Below are positions 48,217 to 57,426 of a stretch of 64,000 nt of DNA, in pieces (within the stretch, counting starts at the first letter, position 1; each line of letters begins with the position of its first letter). Source of the DNA: CAIWHR01 sp963726775 (GTDB taxonomy: Bacteria; Pseudomonadota; Gammaproteobacteria; Burkholderiales; Casimicrobiaceae); NCBI GenBank assembly GCA_963726775.1, contig CAVSDL010000011.1, positions 1 to 64,000 on the forward strand. The letters are read 5' to 3'. The translations under genes and the position numbers were made by a program. Under the pieces are notes generated by a model. It was not told the DNA's origin. It did not search any database and was given only the letters and a program-made list of their open reading frames with translations.

Positions 48217-49166
48217 CGGACGACATCGTAGAGGTCGCCGCGGCGGTCGTCAGGAAGCCTGACGGGCAAGTATTGCTCGCCCAGCGGCCGACGGGAAAGG
48301 CCTACGCCGGTTACTGGGAGTTCCCCGGCGGCAAGCTCGAGCCCGGCGAAACGCCCCGCCAGGCGCTGGACCGGGAGCTCTCCGAGGAGCTGGGCCTCAC
48401 CGTGCTGCGCGCGGCGCCGTGGCTCGTGCAGCGCTTTGACTATCCGCATGCGCGGGTCGAGCTTCATTTCTTCCGCGTCTCGGAATGGGCCGGCGAGCCC
48501 GTCGGTCACGACGGCCAGGCGTTCGCCTGGCAGACGCCGGGCCGGTTTGACGTCGCACCGCTCCTGCCGGCGAATACGCTTGTATTGCGGGCGCTCGAAC
48601 TCCCCGAGGTCTGCGGCATTACGATGGCTGCGGACATCGGGAACGAGGCGTTTCTGGCTCGTGCGGCCGCCGCACTCGACAGCGGGCTGAAACTGATCCA
48701 GGTGCGCGAGAAGGATTGGCCGGAGCCGATCCAGCGAGCACTGTGCGTGGCGCTCTGCGAGCTTGCCCGACCGCGCGGGGCACGCGTCCTGTTGAACGGC
48801 AGCGTCGAGCATGCGCGTGCCTGGAGATGCGCCGGTGTGCACTGGACGTCGGCTGCTCTTGCCGCCGCGACGGCGCGACCGGAGGGGCTCCTATGCTCGG
48901 CGTCGTGCCATTCGCGAGAGGAGCTTGCCCGGGCCGGCGTGCTGGCCCTGGATTTTGCGCTGCTGGGCCCCGTGCTGCCGACACCTACGCACGATGGCGC
49001 CTTGACGCTGGGCTGGGACGGATTCGCCGCGACGGCAGCAGGCGCGACGTTGCCGGTGTTTGCGCTGGGCGGGTTGTCGCACGACGATCTCGGCACGGCG
49101 ATCGCGCATGGCGCTCATGGCATCGCGCTGCGGCGTGCGGCGTGGGCCGCGCGTTCCGAATCGTAG
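48213..49166 (+). CDS. Nudix hydrolase (MutT-like) fused to a thiamine-phosphate-synthase-like domain
   Basis: The 317-residue protein has an N-terminal MutT-type Nudix domain with a complete Nudix box (GGKLEPGETPRQALDRELSE and the following ELGL, residues about 38-61) and a C-terminal TIM-barrel domain like thiamine phosphate synthase, from residue about 135. The first half probably cleans 8-oxo-dGTP from the nucleotide pool. In the second half the LLIND-type active-site segment reads LLNGS, so ThiE activity is doubtful. Such fusions are known in beta- and gammaproteobacteria. GTG 48213 lies in the stop of the DUF815 gene. Confidence 0.9.
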   Translation: MTDDIVEVAAAVVRKPDGQVLLAQRPTGKAYAGYWEFPGGKLEPGETPRQALDRELSEELGLTVLRAAPWLVQRFDYPHARVELHFFRVSEWAGEPVGHDGQAFAWQTPGRFDVAPLLPANTLVLRALELPEVCGITMAADIGNEAFLARAAAALDSGLKLIQVREKDWPEPIQRALCVALCELARPRGARVLLNGSVEHARAWRCAGVHWTSAALAAATARPEGLLCSASCHSREELARAGVLALDFALLGPVLPTPTHDGALTLGWDGFAATAAGATLPVFALGGLSHDDLGTAIAHGAHGIALRRAAWAARSES

Positions 49167-49208
49167 CGCGAGATACGCCGGGCGCGCCGGCCGGATTCCT
49201 GCCGCGGG

Positions 49209-49430
49209 CTACTTGTCGGGCTCCAACTGTCCGTCCGCCTCGTCGCTCGCCGCGGCGGCCTCGCCCGGGTACGAACCCTCCCTGACCGGAACGCGATACG
49301 CCTCCGACGCCCAGGCGCCCAGGTCGATCAGCTTGCAGCGCTCGGAACAGAAAGGGCGCCACCGTGCCTCGGTCGTCCATTCGACCGGCGACCCGCATTG
49401 CGGGCAGGCAACGACGCGAGGAGATCCCAT
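49209..49430 (-). CDS. yacG: DNA gyrase inhibitor YacG
   Basis: The 73-residue zinc protein has the four cysteines CPQCGSP (residues 9-12) and FCSERCK (28-32), followed by the family stretch LIDLGAWASEAYRVP and an acidic tail. YacG binds GyrB and blocks DNA binding by gyrase in E. coli. It lies four bases after zapD on the same strand, the same order coaE-zapD-yacG as in E. coli. Confidence 0.93.
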   Translation of the reverse strand: MGSPRVVACPQCGSPVEWTTEARWRPFCSERCKLIDLGAWASEAYRVPVREGSYPGEAAAASDEADGQLEPDK

Positions 49431-49434
49431 GGCG

Positions 49435-50193
49435 TCACAGATTGCAGAACATCAATTCGAACTCGACGTCCCTGTCCCAGAGCACTCCGCGGTCCATGCC
49501 GCTGACGCCGATGAAGCGGATGTTGAGGGCGTACTTGTTGGCGCTGATCTCGGGCACGCACGCAACATCGCGGCCGACCGAAAGGCGCAGCAGCTGCGCG
49601 ACCTTGGACGTGGTGAGCATCAACTGGAACACGCCGTGGTAGGCAATCTGCCGGCTCGAGCGGCCGTTGTCGCGCAACAATCGCAATATGATCGCGAGTC
49701 CGTCGTAAATCGGCAGGAACGGCGCGATCCAACCTCGGAGGTCATTCTGCCGCGCGGCCGGTTCGGCGTTGAGCCAATAATGGTACGCCGGCAGGTCGAA
49801 CTCGCAGACGCCGCCGGGAATGGCGGTTCGCTGCTTGATGGTCATTAGCCATTCGTTCTCGCGCAGGTGCGCGCCGGCTTTGCCCGCCTGTGCCAGCAGC
49901 GCGGCGCTGGCCGCCTCGATCTCGGCCAGCAGCCGCTCGAGCGCGACCGGTTCGATCCCGGGGTTGCCGCGCAGCGGGGCCAGGAGCTGCTTCTGGCGCT
50001 CGAGCTCCTGCAGAATGTCGGTCTTCAGGTCCGCCCGTGCCGCGACGTCGGTGATTTCGAACAGGGTGACGAGCGCCGCGTGATGGTCGGGCGCGTCGTG
50101 TCGCGATGCGAAGCATTGCGCGCGAAGATACAGATCCTCGAGCCGCATCAACGTGCGGATGCGCTCGTTCAGCGGATGCTCGTAACGGATCAC
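49435..50193 (-). CDS. zapD: Cell division protein ZapD
   Basis: The 252-residue helical protein matches ZapD from end to end: YEHPLNERIRTLMRLEDL at the start, ENEWLMTIKQRTAIPGG near residue 112, and DLPAYHYWL near 132. ZapD binds the FtsZ C-terminal peptide and bundles filaments. The GTG at 50193 has no good ribosome site but gives the family N-terminus. It follows coaE after 62 bases. Confidence 0.93.
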   Translation of the reverse strand: MIRYEHPLNERIRTLMRLEDLYLRAQCFASRHDAPDHHAALVTLFEITDVAARADLKTDILQELERQKQLLAPLRGNPGIEPVALERLLAEIEAASAALLAQAGKAGAHLRENEWLMTIKQRTAIPGGVCEFDLPAYHYWLNAEPAARQNDLRGWIAPFLPIYDGLAIILRLLRDNGRSSRQIAYHGVFQLMLTTSKVAQLLRLSVGRDVACVPEISANKYALNIRFIGVSGMDRGVLWDRDVEFELMFCNL

Positions 50194-50255
50194 GGGTAGC
50201 AGGAGTTCATGCGTCTTGCGTCAATACCGCATTCTGCTCCAAGTTGCGCCGCGGA

Positions 50256-50885
50256 CTAAGCCGCGCGGTCCGGTCCCGGCGTGCTCCGCGTCGACAGTTC
50301 CCGATATTGGCGGTCGAGCTCGGCGACGCGGGGCCCGATGGCCGCCGGCGGTCCCGCGTTGTCGAATACATCGTCCGCGCGAGCGAGGCGTTCGGCGCGG
50401 GACAGCTGGGTTGCCATGATGGCCCTGATATCCGCCGGCGTCTGCCCGCTGCGGGCGGCGGCTCGCCGCACCTGCACGTCCTCGGGGCAGTCGACCACGA
50501 GGACGCGCCGTACCGCGTCCGACAGGCCCCCGCGTTCGTAAAGCAGCGGGACCACCAGGATGCCATAGGGACTTGTCCAGCCGGCCATTTCCTGCCGCGC
50601 GGCCTCGCGGATCAGCGGGTGGAGGATCGCCTCGAGCCGAGTTCGGGCGAGCGGGTCCTTGAACACGCGGTTGCGCAGGCGGGCGCGGTCGAGCGTTCCG
50701 TCGGGCAGGCGCAACCCATCGTCGAACGCGTCGAGTATGGCGGCGTAGCCCGGTTCTCCCGGGGCGGTCAGCGCATGGGCGATCCGGTCCGTGTCGGTGA
50801 CGTCGATCGAAAGCGCCGCGAAGGCATCGGCGACCACCGACTTCCCGCTGCCGATGCCGCCGGTCAACCCGACGGCGAAGCTCAC
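50256..50885 (-). CDS. coaE: Dephospho-CoA kinase
   Basis: The 209-residue enzyme phosphorylates dephospho-CoA, the last step of CoA synthesis. The ATP loop GLTGGIGSGKS is at residues 6-16, DTDRIAH near 33 and VVPLLYER near 115 are typical. GTG 50885 lies in the pilD stop (GTGA), so it is translationally coupled to pilD, the usual arrangement in proteobacteria with type IV pili. Confidence 0.94.
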   Translation of the reverse strand: MSFAVGLTGGIGSGKSVVADAFAALSIDVTDTDRIAHALTAPGEPGYAAILDAFDDGLRLPDGTLDRARLRNRVFKDPLARTRLEAILHPLIREAARQEMAGWTSPYGILVVPLLYERGGLSDAVRRVLVVDCPEDVQVRRAAARSGQTPADIRAIMATQLSRAERLARADDVFDNAGPPAAIGPRVAELDRQYRELSTRSTPGPDRAA

Positions 50886-51715
50886 GGCAAGTACATCCTG
50901 TTCAGCGCCGGACCCCAGAACACCGCGACCATGCCGGCGAAGGCGAGAAAAGGTCCGAACGGAATCGGGACATTCCGATCGCGGCCCTTGGACGCGATCA
51001 ACGTGATGCCGACGATTGCGCCCACGATCGAGGACAGCAGTACGATCAGCGGCAGCATTTGCCAGCCCAGCCAGGCGCCCAGGGCGGCGAGCAGCTTGAA
51101 ATCGCCATAGCCCATGCCCTCTTTGCCGCGAACGAGCTTGAACACCCAATAGACCGTCCAGAGTGTCAGGTAACCGGCGACCGCGCCGACGACGGCGCTT
51201 CCCAACGGGGCGAAGGTATCCCGAAGGTTGACGATCAGGCCGGCCCAGACGAGGGGGATGGTCATGCCGTCGGGGAGAAGCTGCGTTTCGAGGTCGATCA
51301 TCGTCAGCGCCAGAAGGCCCCACAGCAGCACGCAGGTCGCGGCGCCCTTCGCCGTCGCGCCGAAACGGAAGATGGCGTACGCGGCCAGGAGCCCGCCGAG
51401 GATCTCTATGGCGGGGTAGCGTGCGGATATTCTCGCCTTGCACGACGAACACCTGCCACCGAGCACCAGCCACGACACCACCGGAATGTTCTCCAGCGCC
51501 GCAATTGCGTGCCCGCAGGATGGGCATGCCGAGCGCGGAACAACGAGGTTGTACACAGGTTCATCGGGGACGGGCTCCTCGCGCAGCTCGGCACATTGGG
51601 CGCGCCAGTCGCGCTCCAGCATTTTCGGCAGCCGGTGAATCACGACATTCAGAAAGCTGCCGGCGCACAGGCCGACGAGTAGCGCGACCAGCGTGAATGC
51701 GTAGGCTTCCGTCAT
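50882..51715 (-). CDS. pilD: Prepilin peptidase PilD
   Basis: The 277-residue inner-membrane aspartic protease cuts and N-methylates type IV prepilins. It has the cytoplasmic tetracysteine zinc loop (CPSC near residue 64, CSSC near 88), the two catalytic Asp (MIDLETQLLPD near 137 and GYGDFKL near 201), and about seven membrane helices. I prefer ATG 51715 (MTEAYAFTL); an in-frame TTG at 51739 would add eight residues. The gene lies downstream of pilB and pilC, separated from pilC by about 275 bases with no recognised feature. Confidence 0.94.
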   Translation of the reverse strand: MTEAYAFTLVALLVGLCAGSFLNVVIHRLPKMLERDWRAQCAELREEPVPDEPVYNLVVPRSACPSCGHAIAALENIPVVSWLVLGGRCSSCKARISARYPAIEILGGLLAAYAIFRFGATAKGAATCVLLWGLLALTMIDLETQLLPDGMTIPLVWAGLIVNLRDTFAPLGSAVVGAVAGYLTLWTVYWVFKLVRGKEGMGYGDFKLLAALGAWLGWQMLPLIVLLSSIVGAIVGITLIASKGRDRNVPIPFGPFLAFAGMVAVFWGPALNRMYLP

Positions 51716-51989
51716 CGGGAACCGCGCGCTGTCGAGCAACGTCGACGAATGCGATTGCGCGTGGCGCGTCGCGCTGGAGGAAGGCCGCCAGTGAGGGCAG
51801 GTCGCCGCAAGGTCAGGGCCAGGGAATCAGCACCGTTGCCCGGCACCGCGCGCCACGCTTCCATTCACACAAGGGTGCCGACAAGCGACCCGACAATCCG
51901 TCGCGCATTGATGGCGGACGTCGGATGCGCGATCAAGTGCGTCGAGCGCCGCCGGTCCGGTGATGCCCGTCGGCGCGTCTCCGATGCCG

Positions 51990-53213
51990 TCAAACGACCG
52001 AACCGAGCTTGAAGATCGGAAGGTACATCGCGACGACCAGGCCGCCGATCACGACCCCGAGGAACACGATGATTGCCGGCTCCAGAAGGCTGGACAATGC
52101 CGCCACGGCGTCGTCGACCTCGCGCTCGAAGAAATCGGCGATTTTCGACAGCATCCCGTCGAGCGATCCCGACTCTTCGCCGATCTGCGTCATCTGCAGG
52201 ACCATCGACGGAAACAGCTTGGTGTTGGTCATCGCATTGGTCAGGCTGGTGCCCGTGCTCACTTCGGTCTGGATCCGTTTTGTCGCCGCAGCGTAGACCA
52301 GGTTGCCCGCGGCGCCCCCCACGGCGTCGAGCGATTCCACCAGCGGCACGCCGGCGGCGAACATCGTCGAAAGCGTTCGCGTCCAGCGCGCGATGGTCGC
52401 CTTTTCGAGAATCGGGCCGACGACGGGAATCTTCAGCGAAAGCCGGTCGAGAACCTCGCGAAACGCGGCCGATCGCCGGCGCAGCGCGAAGAATGCGCTA
52501 AACGCGCCGGCAAAGCACAGGAAGAACAGCCACCACCAGGTCACGACGAAGTCGGACATCGCCATGACGATCAGCGTGGGTGCGGGCAGGTCCGCGCCGA
52601 AGTTCTTGAACACCTGCTTGAACGCGGGAATCACGAACACCATGATGACCCAGACCACGACAACCGCGACCACCATCACCGAAATCGGGTAGAACAACGC
52701 CGACTTGATCTTGGCCTTGAGGGCGAGGATCTTCTCCATGTACGTGGCGAGTCGGTCGAGGATGCCGTCCAGCATGCCGGCGGTCTCGCCCGCGCCCACG
52801 AGGTTGCAGTAGAGGTCATCGAAATGCGCAGGATGCTCGCGGAACGCCTGGGACAGGCTCGATCCGGACTCGACGCGGCCCTTGATTTCCATCACCAGCC
52901 GGGAGAATCGGGCATTGCTGTGGCCGCGCGCGACGATTTCGAACGACTGCAACAGCGGCACGCCCGCGCGCAGCATCGTCGCGAGCTGGCGAGTGAAGAA
53001 AGTGATGTCCTTTTGATTGACGGTCTTGCCGCCGCGGAACGTCTGCCGCTTGATCTTCGTGATGCGAACACCCTGGCGGCGCAGATTGGTCGTAACGACG
53101 GTCTCGGAGGCTGCCTTCGACTCCCCGCGCACCTGGCGGTTGCCGCGGTCTACGCCTTCCCAGACATAGGTGTGCTCCTTGACGTCCCTGCGCTGCGCGG
53201 TGGCGATGGCCAT
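51990..53213 (-). CDS. pilC: Type IV pilus inner-membrane platform protein PilC
   Basis: The 407-residue protein has two GspF/PilC domains (residues about 70-195 and 275-395), each with the conserved FTRQLATMLRAGVPL-type or WTRTLSTMFAAGVPL-type segment, and three membrane helices including VMVVAVVVVWVIMVFVIPAF and the C-terminal IIVFLGVVIGGLVVAMYLPIF. It is the platform through which PilB drives pilus growth. It follows pilB after 33 bases. Confidence 0.95.
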   Translation of the reverse strand: MAIATAQRRDVKEHTYVWEGVDRGNRQVRGESKAASETVVTTNLRRQGVRITKIKRQTFRGGKTVNQKDITFFTRQLATMLRAGVPLLQSFEIVARGHSNARFSRLVMEIKGRVESGSSLSQAFREHPAHFDDLYCNLVGAGETAGMLDGILDRLATYMEKILALKAKIKSALFYPISVMVVAVVVVWVIMVFVIPAFKQVFKNFGADLPAPTLIVMAMSDFVVTWWWLFFLCFAGAFSAFFALRRRSAAFREVLDRLSLKIPVVGPILEKATIARWTRTLSTMFAAGVPLVESLDAVGGAAGNLVYAAATKRIQTEVSTGTSLTNAMTNTKLFPSMVLQMTQIGEESGSLDGMLSKIADFFEREVDDAVAALSSLLEPAIIVFLGVVIGGLVVAMYLPIFKLGSVV

Positions 53214-53246
53214 GGTTTCGATCGTCCGGGTGCGGGATTCGGGCCG

Positions 53247-54968
53247 TCACTCGTTGGTGATGGCTTCGATTTCCTCGAGTGACGTGATGCCCTGCTTGAC
53301 CTTGATCAGGCCCGACTGGCGCAGGTCGCGGACGCCCTCCTTGCGCGCCTGATCGGCGATGTCGAGCGCCGTGCCGTTGCGCATGATGAGCTGGCGCATT
53401 TCGTCGGAGATCGGCATGACCTGATAGATGCCGACGCGCCCCTTGTAGCCGGTGTCCTTGCATTTGTCGCAGCCGACGGGAGCGTACGGCTGCCACGTGC
53501 CGTCGACGTCTTCGCTTGAAAAGCCCGCGCGGACGAGCGCTTCGGCGGGAATGTCCTTCGGCTGCTTGCAGTGCTGGCAAAGGCGGCGCCCGAGGCGCTG
53601 GGCGGTGATCAGGATTACCGACGATGCGACGTTGAACGGCGCGACGCCCATGTTCAGAAGCCGCGTGAGCGTCGTAGGGGCGTCGTTCGTGTGCAGCGTC
53701 GAAAGCACGAGGTGGCCCGTCTGCGCCGCCTTGATCGCGATGTCTGCCGTTTCGAGGTCGCGGATTTCGCCGACCATGATGACGTCCGGATCCTGCCGCA
53801 GGAAGGATCGCAGCGCCGCGGCGAAGGTGAGCCCGGCCTTTTCGTTGACGTTGACCTGGTTGATGCCCGCAAGCTGGATTTCCGCGGGGTCTTCGGCGGT
53901 CGAGATGTTGATGCCAGGCTGGTTCAGGATATTGAGGCACGTGTAGAGCGAAATGGTCTTGCCGCTGCCCGTCGGGCCGGTGACGAGGACCATGCCGTAC
54001 GGCCGGCCGATCGCGAACATCAGCTGTTCCTGCTGGTCCGGGTCGTAGCCCAGTGCCTCGATGCCGAGCTTGACACCCGACGAATCGAGAATCCGCATCA
54101 CGATCTTCTCACCGAAAAGCGTCGGCAAGGTGCTGACGCGGAAATCGATCGACTTGCTCTTGGACAGCACGAGCTTCATCCGGCCGTCCTGCGGAACCCG
54201 CTTCTCCGAGATGTCGAGCTTCGAAATCACCTTGATCCGCGACGCGACCTTGTCCTTGATCACGAGCGGCGGCTGCGCGACCTCCATCAGGATCCCGTCC
54301 AGGCGGTACCGGATCCGGTAGAACTTCTCGTAAGGCTCGAAATGGATATCGGACACGCCGGCGGATATCGCGTCGATCAGGACCTTCTGGATGTACTTGA
54401 CGACCGGCGCGTCCTCGACTTCCTGGCTCTCTTCGTCGGTGAGCGCTGTGGGGCCGCCTTCCTGCAGGTCGATTTCGAGCTCTTCCATCGACGCTGCGTC
54501 CTTCAGCGTCGCGCCCGAAGCCTCGACCAGTTTGTGAATCGCCTGCCCGAGCTTGTCGTCCTCGACGACGACCGGCTCCACGACGAGATTCGTCTTGAAC
54601 CGGACTTCCTCGAGCGCCTGCAGATTGGCGGGGTCCGAAGTCGCGACGAACAGCCGGTTGCCGCGTTTGTGCAGCGGCAGAACACGCCGCGAGGCGGCAA
54701 TCCGGGTGTCGACGAGTTCCTTGTGGATCTGGTCGATGTCGAATGCCGCGAGGTCCATCAGCGGGACGCCAAACGCCCTGGAGCCGAACACCGCGAGTTG
54801 GGCCGCCGACATCCGTTTGTTCAGCAGAACCTGCTCGACAAAGGTGATATTCGACTGCTGCGCCTGCGTCTGCAGCGTTTCGGCGTCGTGCTCGGTCATC
54901 AGCCCATGCTGCGCGAGGGCTCGGGCAAGCCCGCTGATGTTGCGCGTCGCGGTGGCGTGGGTGGCCAT
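53247..54968 (-). CDS. pilB: Type IV pilus assembly ATPase PilB
   Basis: The 573-residue hexameric ATPase powers pilus extension. An N-terminal GspE-like domain (residues about 1-150) is followed by the ATPase core with Walker A GPTGSGKT, the Asp box and Walker B region (DPDVIMVGEIRD), and the zinc-binding cysteines (CQHCKQ and CDKCKD) of the extension ATPases. The ATG at 54968 has no strong ribosome site. The close sigma-54 promoter match at 55028-55043 lies 60 bases upstream, the best evidence on its regulation. The pilin gene is not in this window. Confidence 0.95.
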   Translation of the reverse strand: MATHATATRNISGLARALAQHGLMTEHDAETLQTQAQQSNITFVEQVLLNKRMSAAQLAVFGSRAFGVPLMDLAAFDIDQIHKELVDTRIAASRRVLPLHKRGNRLFVATSDPANLQALEEVRFKTNLVVEPVVVEDDKLGQAIHKLVEASGATLKDAASMEELEIDLQEGGPTALTDEESQEVEDAPVVKYIQKVLIDAISAGVSDIHFEPYEKFYRIRYRLDGILMEVAQPPLVIKDKVASRIKVISKLDISEKRVPQDGRMKLVLSKSKSIDFRVSTLPTLFGEKIVMRILDSSGVKLGIEALGYDPDQQEQLMFAIGRPYGMVLVTGPTGSGKTISLYTCLNILNQPGINISTAEDPAEIQLAGINQVNVNEKAGLTFAAALRSFLRQDPDVIMVGEIRDLETADIAIKAAQTGHLVLSTLHTNDAPTTLTRLLNMGVAPFNVASSVILITAQRLGRRLCQHCKQPKDIPAEALVRAGFSSEDVDGTWQPYAPVGCDKCKDTGYKGRVGIYQVMPISDEMRQLIMRNGTALDIADQARKEGVRDLRQSGLIKVKQGITSLEEIEAITNE

Positions 54969-55027
54969 GGACTGAGTGTTCGTTAGCGGTGTGTAATCGG
55001 CAATAAATGGGGTGACTGCGAAGGATC

Positions 55028-55043
55028 AAGCAATTTACGTGCC
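55028..55043 (-). promoter_or_regulatory. Sigma-54 (RpoN) promoter upstream of pilB
   Basis: On the minus strand GGCACGTAAATTGCTT matches the RpoN consensus TGGCACG-N4-TTGCW, with GG at -24 (55043-55042) and GC at -12 (55031-55030) in correct spacing. Only the T before GG is replaced (A). Transcription would start near 55018 and give a 50-base leader to pilB. Pilin genes of many type IV pilus systems use RpoN with PilR, so this is biologically sensible. Confidence 0.7.
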
Positions 55044-55090
55044 TTTTCTCGCTGCCGGACCTCTTCCCAGTTATTCCAACCGCATAAAAA

Positions 55091-56407
55091 TTAGCCGTCC
55101 GATGATGCCTGTCCGTCCCGCCTTTGTAAAGCCGGCGCGGGAATTCCGCCCACCGGCGGGAGAAGTCGTACCACCTTGACCGCGCGGTCCTGGGTTTGCA
55201 GGATTTCGAGTGCCTGTCCCACAACGACGACCTTTGTGCCGGCGTCCGGGATTTCCCCCAGTTGTTCGACGATGAGACCGTTCAGCGTCTTCGGGCCGCC
55301 GACCGGGAACTGGGTGCCGAGCTTGCGGTTGAGCACGCGGAGCAAGGCCATTCCGTCGACGACGACGCTGCCGTCCGCGGCCGCGCCCCACGATTGGGAG
55401 CTGTCCGGAGCCTGGGTCGTGAAATCGCCGATGATTTCCTCGATGATGTCCTCGATCGTGACGAGTCCCTCGAGCTCGCCGTACTCGTCGACAACGAGAC
55501 CCAGGCGCTCGCGGTCGTTCTGAAATTGCTGCAGTTGGACGAGCAGCGGCGTTCCGGCCGGAATGAAATAGGCCGGGCGCAGGATCGACCGCAGTGCGTG
55601 GTCATCGATCTCGCCGGCATGCTGCAGCCGCACGACCTGCTTCAAGTGGACAACGCCCACGATATTGTCGAGCTCGTCCTCGAAGGCGGGGAGCCGCGTA
55701 TGGTAGGACGTCGCGAGCTGCTCCGAGAGGTGCGCAGGCTTGGCCTTGAGGTCGAGCGCATGGATCTGATTGCGTGGCGTCATCACGTCGTCGACGCTCA
55801 CCGCTTCGAGATCCAGAAGGTTGGCGAGCATCGATCGATGCTTGCCGCGGAAGTACTGCCCCTCGAGAACCAGCGAGCGCAGCTCCTCCTGCGTGAGCGT
55901 CGTGCCGGTGCCCGATCCGGTCGGGATGCGCAGCAGCTTGAGCAGGCCCTGGACGAACAGGTTGACGAACCACACGACCGGCGTCGCGAGCTTCAGCATC
56001 GGCGCGAGCGCATAGCTCACGACAGGGACTATGCGATCGGCGTGCGCGGCGCCGACGACCTTGGGCGTTATCTCCGAGAAGACGAGGAGCGCAAACGTGA
56101 TCGCCACGGTTCCCAGCGCCAGCGCGAGCTCGCCCTCGCCGAACAGCCGCTTGGTAATCACCGCGGTGAGCGTGGCCGCGCCCGCTGCGACCAGCGTGTT
56201 GCCGAGCAGGATGACGCCCAAGAGCTTGTCGATCTGACCCAGCAGCGCAAGCGCCTGCCTAGCGCCGCGTTGGCCGCGGTGCGCGCGATGCTTCAGCCGG
56301 TGCCGGTTGGCCGCCATCATCGCGGTCTCGGCGATCGAGAAGAACCCCGAACAGACGAGCAGCAGCGCCAGCGCGAATGCCAGCGTGGAAAGCGGGACGT
56401 CGTCCAT
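55091..56407 (-). CDS. corB: CNNM/CorB-type membrane protein with CBS and CorC domains
   Basis: The 438-residue protein has a DUF21 (CNNM) membrane domain with about four helices (residues 1-165), a tandem CBS pair (MTPRNQIHALD near 205; LVVDEYGELEGLVTIEDIIEEIIGD near 315), and a C-terminal CorC_HlyC domain. Relatives take part in magnesium/cobalt handling (CorB of Salmonella, YfjD of E. coli). The order corB-like, ypjD-like, divergent ffh is also found in E. coli, which supports the name. It follows the ypjD-like gene after 83 bases. Confidence 0.87.
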   Translation of the reverse strand: MDDVPLSTLAFALALLLVCSGFFSIAETAMMAANRHRLKHRAHRGQRGARQALALLGQIDKLLGVILLGNTLVAAGAATLTAVITKRLFGEGELALALGTVAITFALLVFSEITPKVVGAAHADRIVPVVSYALAPMLKLATPVVWFVNLFVQGLLKLLRIPTGSGTGTTLTQEELRSLVLEGQYFRGKHRSMLANLLDLEAVSVDDVMTPRNQIHALDLKAKPAHLSEQLATSYHTRLPAFEDELDNIVGVVHLKQVVRLQHAGEIDDHALRSILRPAYFIPAGTPLLVQLQQFQNDRERLGLVVDEYGELEGLVTIEDIIEEIIGDFTTQAPDSSQSWGAAADGSVVVDGMALLRVLNRKLGTQFPVGGPKTLNGLIVEQLGEIPDAGTKVVVVGQALEILQTQDRAVKVVRLLPPVGGIPAPALQRRDGQASSDG

Positions 56408-56490
56408 CGGCGATTCCGGGGACCGGGATCAGGCGTCGGAACGGCGGCGCGCGCGGCGGCTGCGTCCCGATTCCCGGCGCCCGGCGGTCG

Positions 56491-57324
56491 TCACCGGCGG
56501 AGGAGGACCTCGAGCACGAACTTGCTCCCGAGGTAGGCGAGGAATACGAACACGGTGCCGGCGATGATCCAGCGCAGTGCGACGCGGCCGCGCCAGCCAT
56601 AACGCCAGCGACCCCATAGCAGCGCGCCGAACGTGAACCAACCCAGCACCGAAAAGACGCTCTTGTGCGTGAACATCACCGGCTTTCCGAAGAGCTGCTC
56701 GGAAAACAACATACCGGTCGCCAGTGTGAACGTGAGCAGCACGAAGCCCACCGTGACCAACCGGAACAGGAAGCGCTCGAGGGTCAACAGCGGCGGCAAT
56801 TCCGTGGCGCCGCGCTCCGGAAGCCGGCCGTGCAGCCGCTTTTCGAGTCCCATCAGCACCAGCGCCTGCAGCGCCGCCACCAGGAACAGCGCGTAGGACA
56901 CCAGCGCGACCCCGACATGCAATGCGGCCCAAGGCTCGCCGGCATAGGGAAAGCGATGCGGATTGGTCACCGCCAACGGAATCAGCGATGCGACGGCGGC
57001 GACCGGGAGCACGACTGTGCCCACTGCGGGCATCGTGCGCAGCAACGCGGAGGCCCAGGCGACCAATGCAACCAGTCCCGCGACCGCCGAAAGCGCGTTC
57101 GGCAGGCTCAAATCGAGCCCGTCGGGAGCGGCGATTTCGCGCCAGCCGATCCAGGCGTGCAGCAGCAACGCCATCGGCAACAGCGCACCGACCCAGGCCG
57201 CGCGCGGACGTGCGGGCCCCTGCGCAGTCCGAGTCGCGCCCGCCGGGTCAATGGCGGCCTGCGGCCAAAGCGTCCAGGCGGCAAGCCCGTACAGCGAGGC
57301 GACGGCGAGGTGGAGTAAAATCAT
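56491..57324 (-). CDS. ypjD: CcsA/YpjD-like inner-membrane protein
   Basis: The 277-residue polytopic protein has about eight hydrophobic segments and resembles the cytochrome c assembly (CcsA/HemX) family; the conserved histidines in AALHVGVALVSYALF near 139 and MFTHKSVFSVLGW near 214 would bind haem in true relatives. E. coli YpjD, at the same place next to ffh, is uncharacterised or linked to cation resistance. A true role in cytochrome biogenesis is not shown. It is divergent from ffh; an inverted repeat GGTGGAT and ATCCACC (57336-57357) lies in the 102-base gap. Confidence 0.8.
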   Translation of the reverse strand: MILLHLAVASLYGLAAWTLWPQAAIDPAGATRTAQGPARPRAAWVGALLPMALLLHAWIGWREIAAPDGLDLSLPNALSAVAGLVALVAWASALLRTMPAVGTVVLPVAAVASLIPLAVTNPHRFPYAGEPWAALHVGVALVSYALFLVAALQALVLMGLEKRLHGRLPERGATELPPLLTLERFLFRLVTVGFVLLTFTLATGMLFSEQLFGKPVMFTHKSVFSVLGWFTFGALLWGRWRYGWRGRVALRWIIAGTVFVFLAYLGSKFVLEVLLRR

Positions 57325-57426
57325 CGGGTTTCGATGGTGGATAGCGGCCCATCCACCGTCCGGCAGTTTACATCAGCGTCGCGGCCCGCCCGCCCTGCGC
57401 ATCCCCGTTTTTCACCCGGACTTCCG

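Noticed and set aside
57336..57357. Inverted repeat GGTGGAT-N8-ATCCACC between ypjD-like gene and ffh as a regulator site
   Set aside because: Seven-base arms are expected now and then by chance, and no regulator or promoter overlap supports it. I mention it only under the neighbouring gene.
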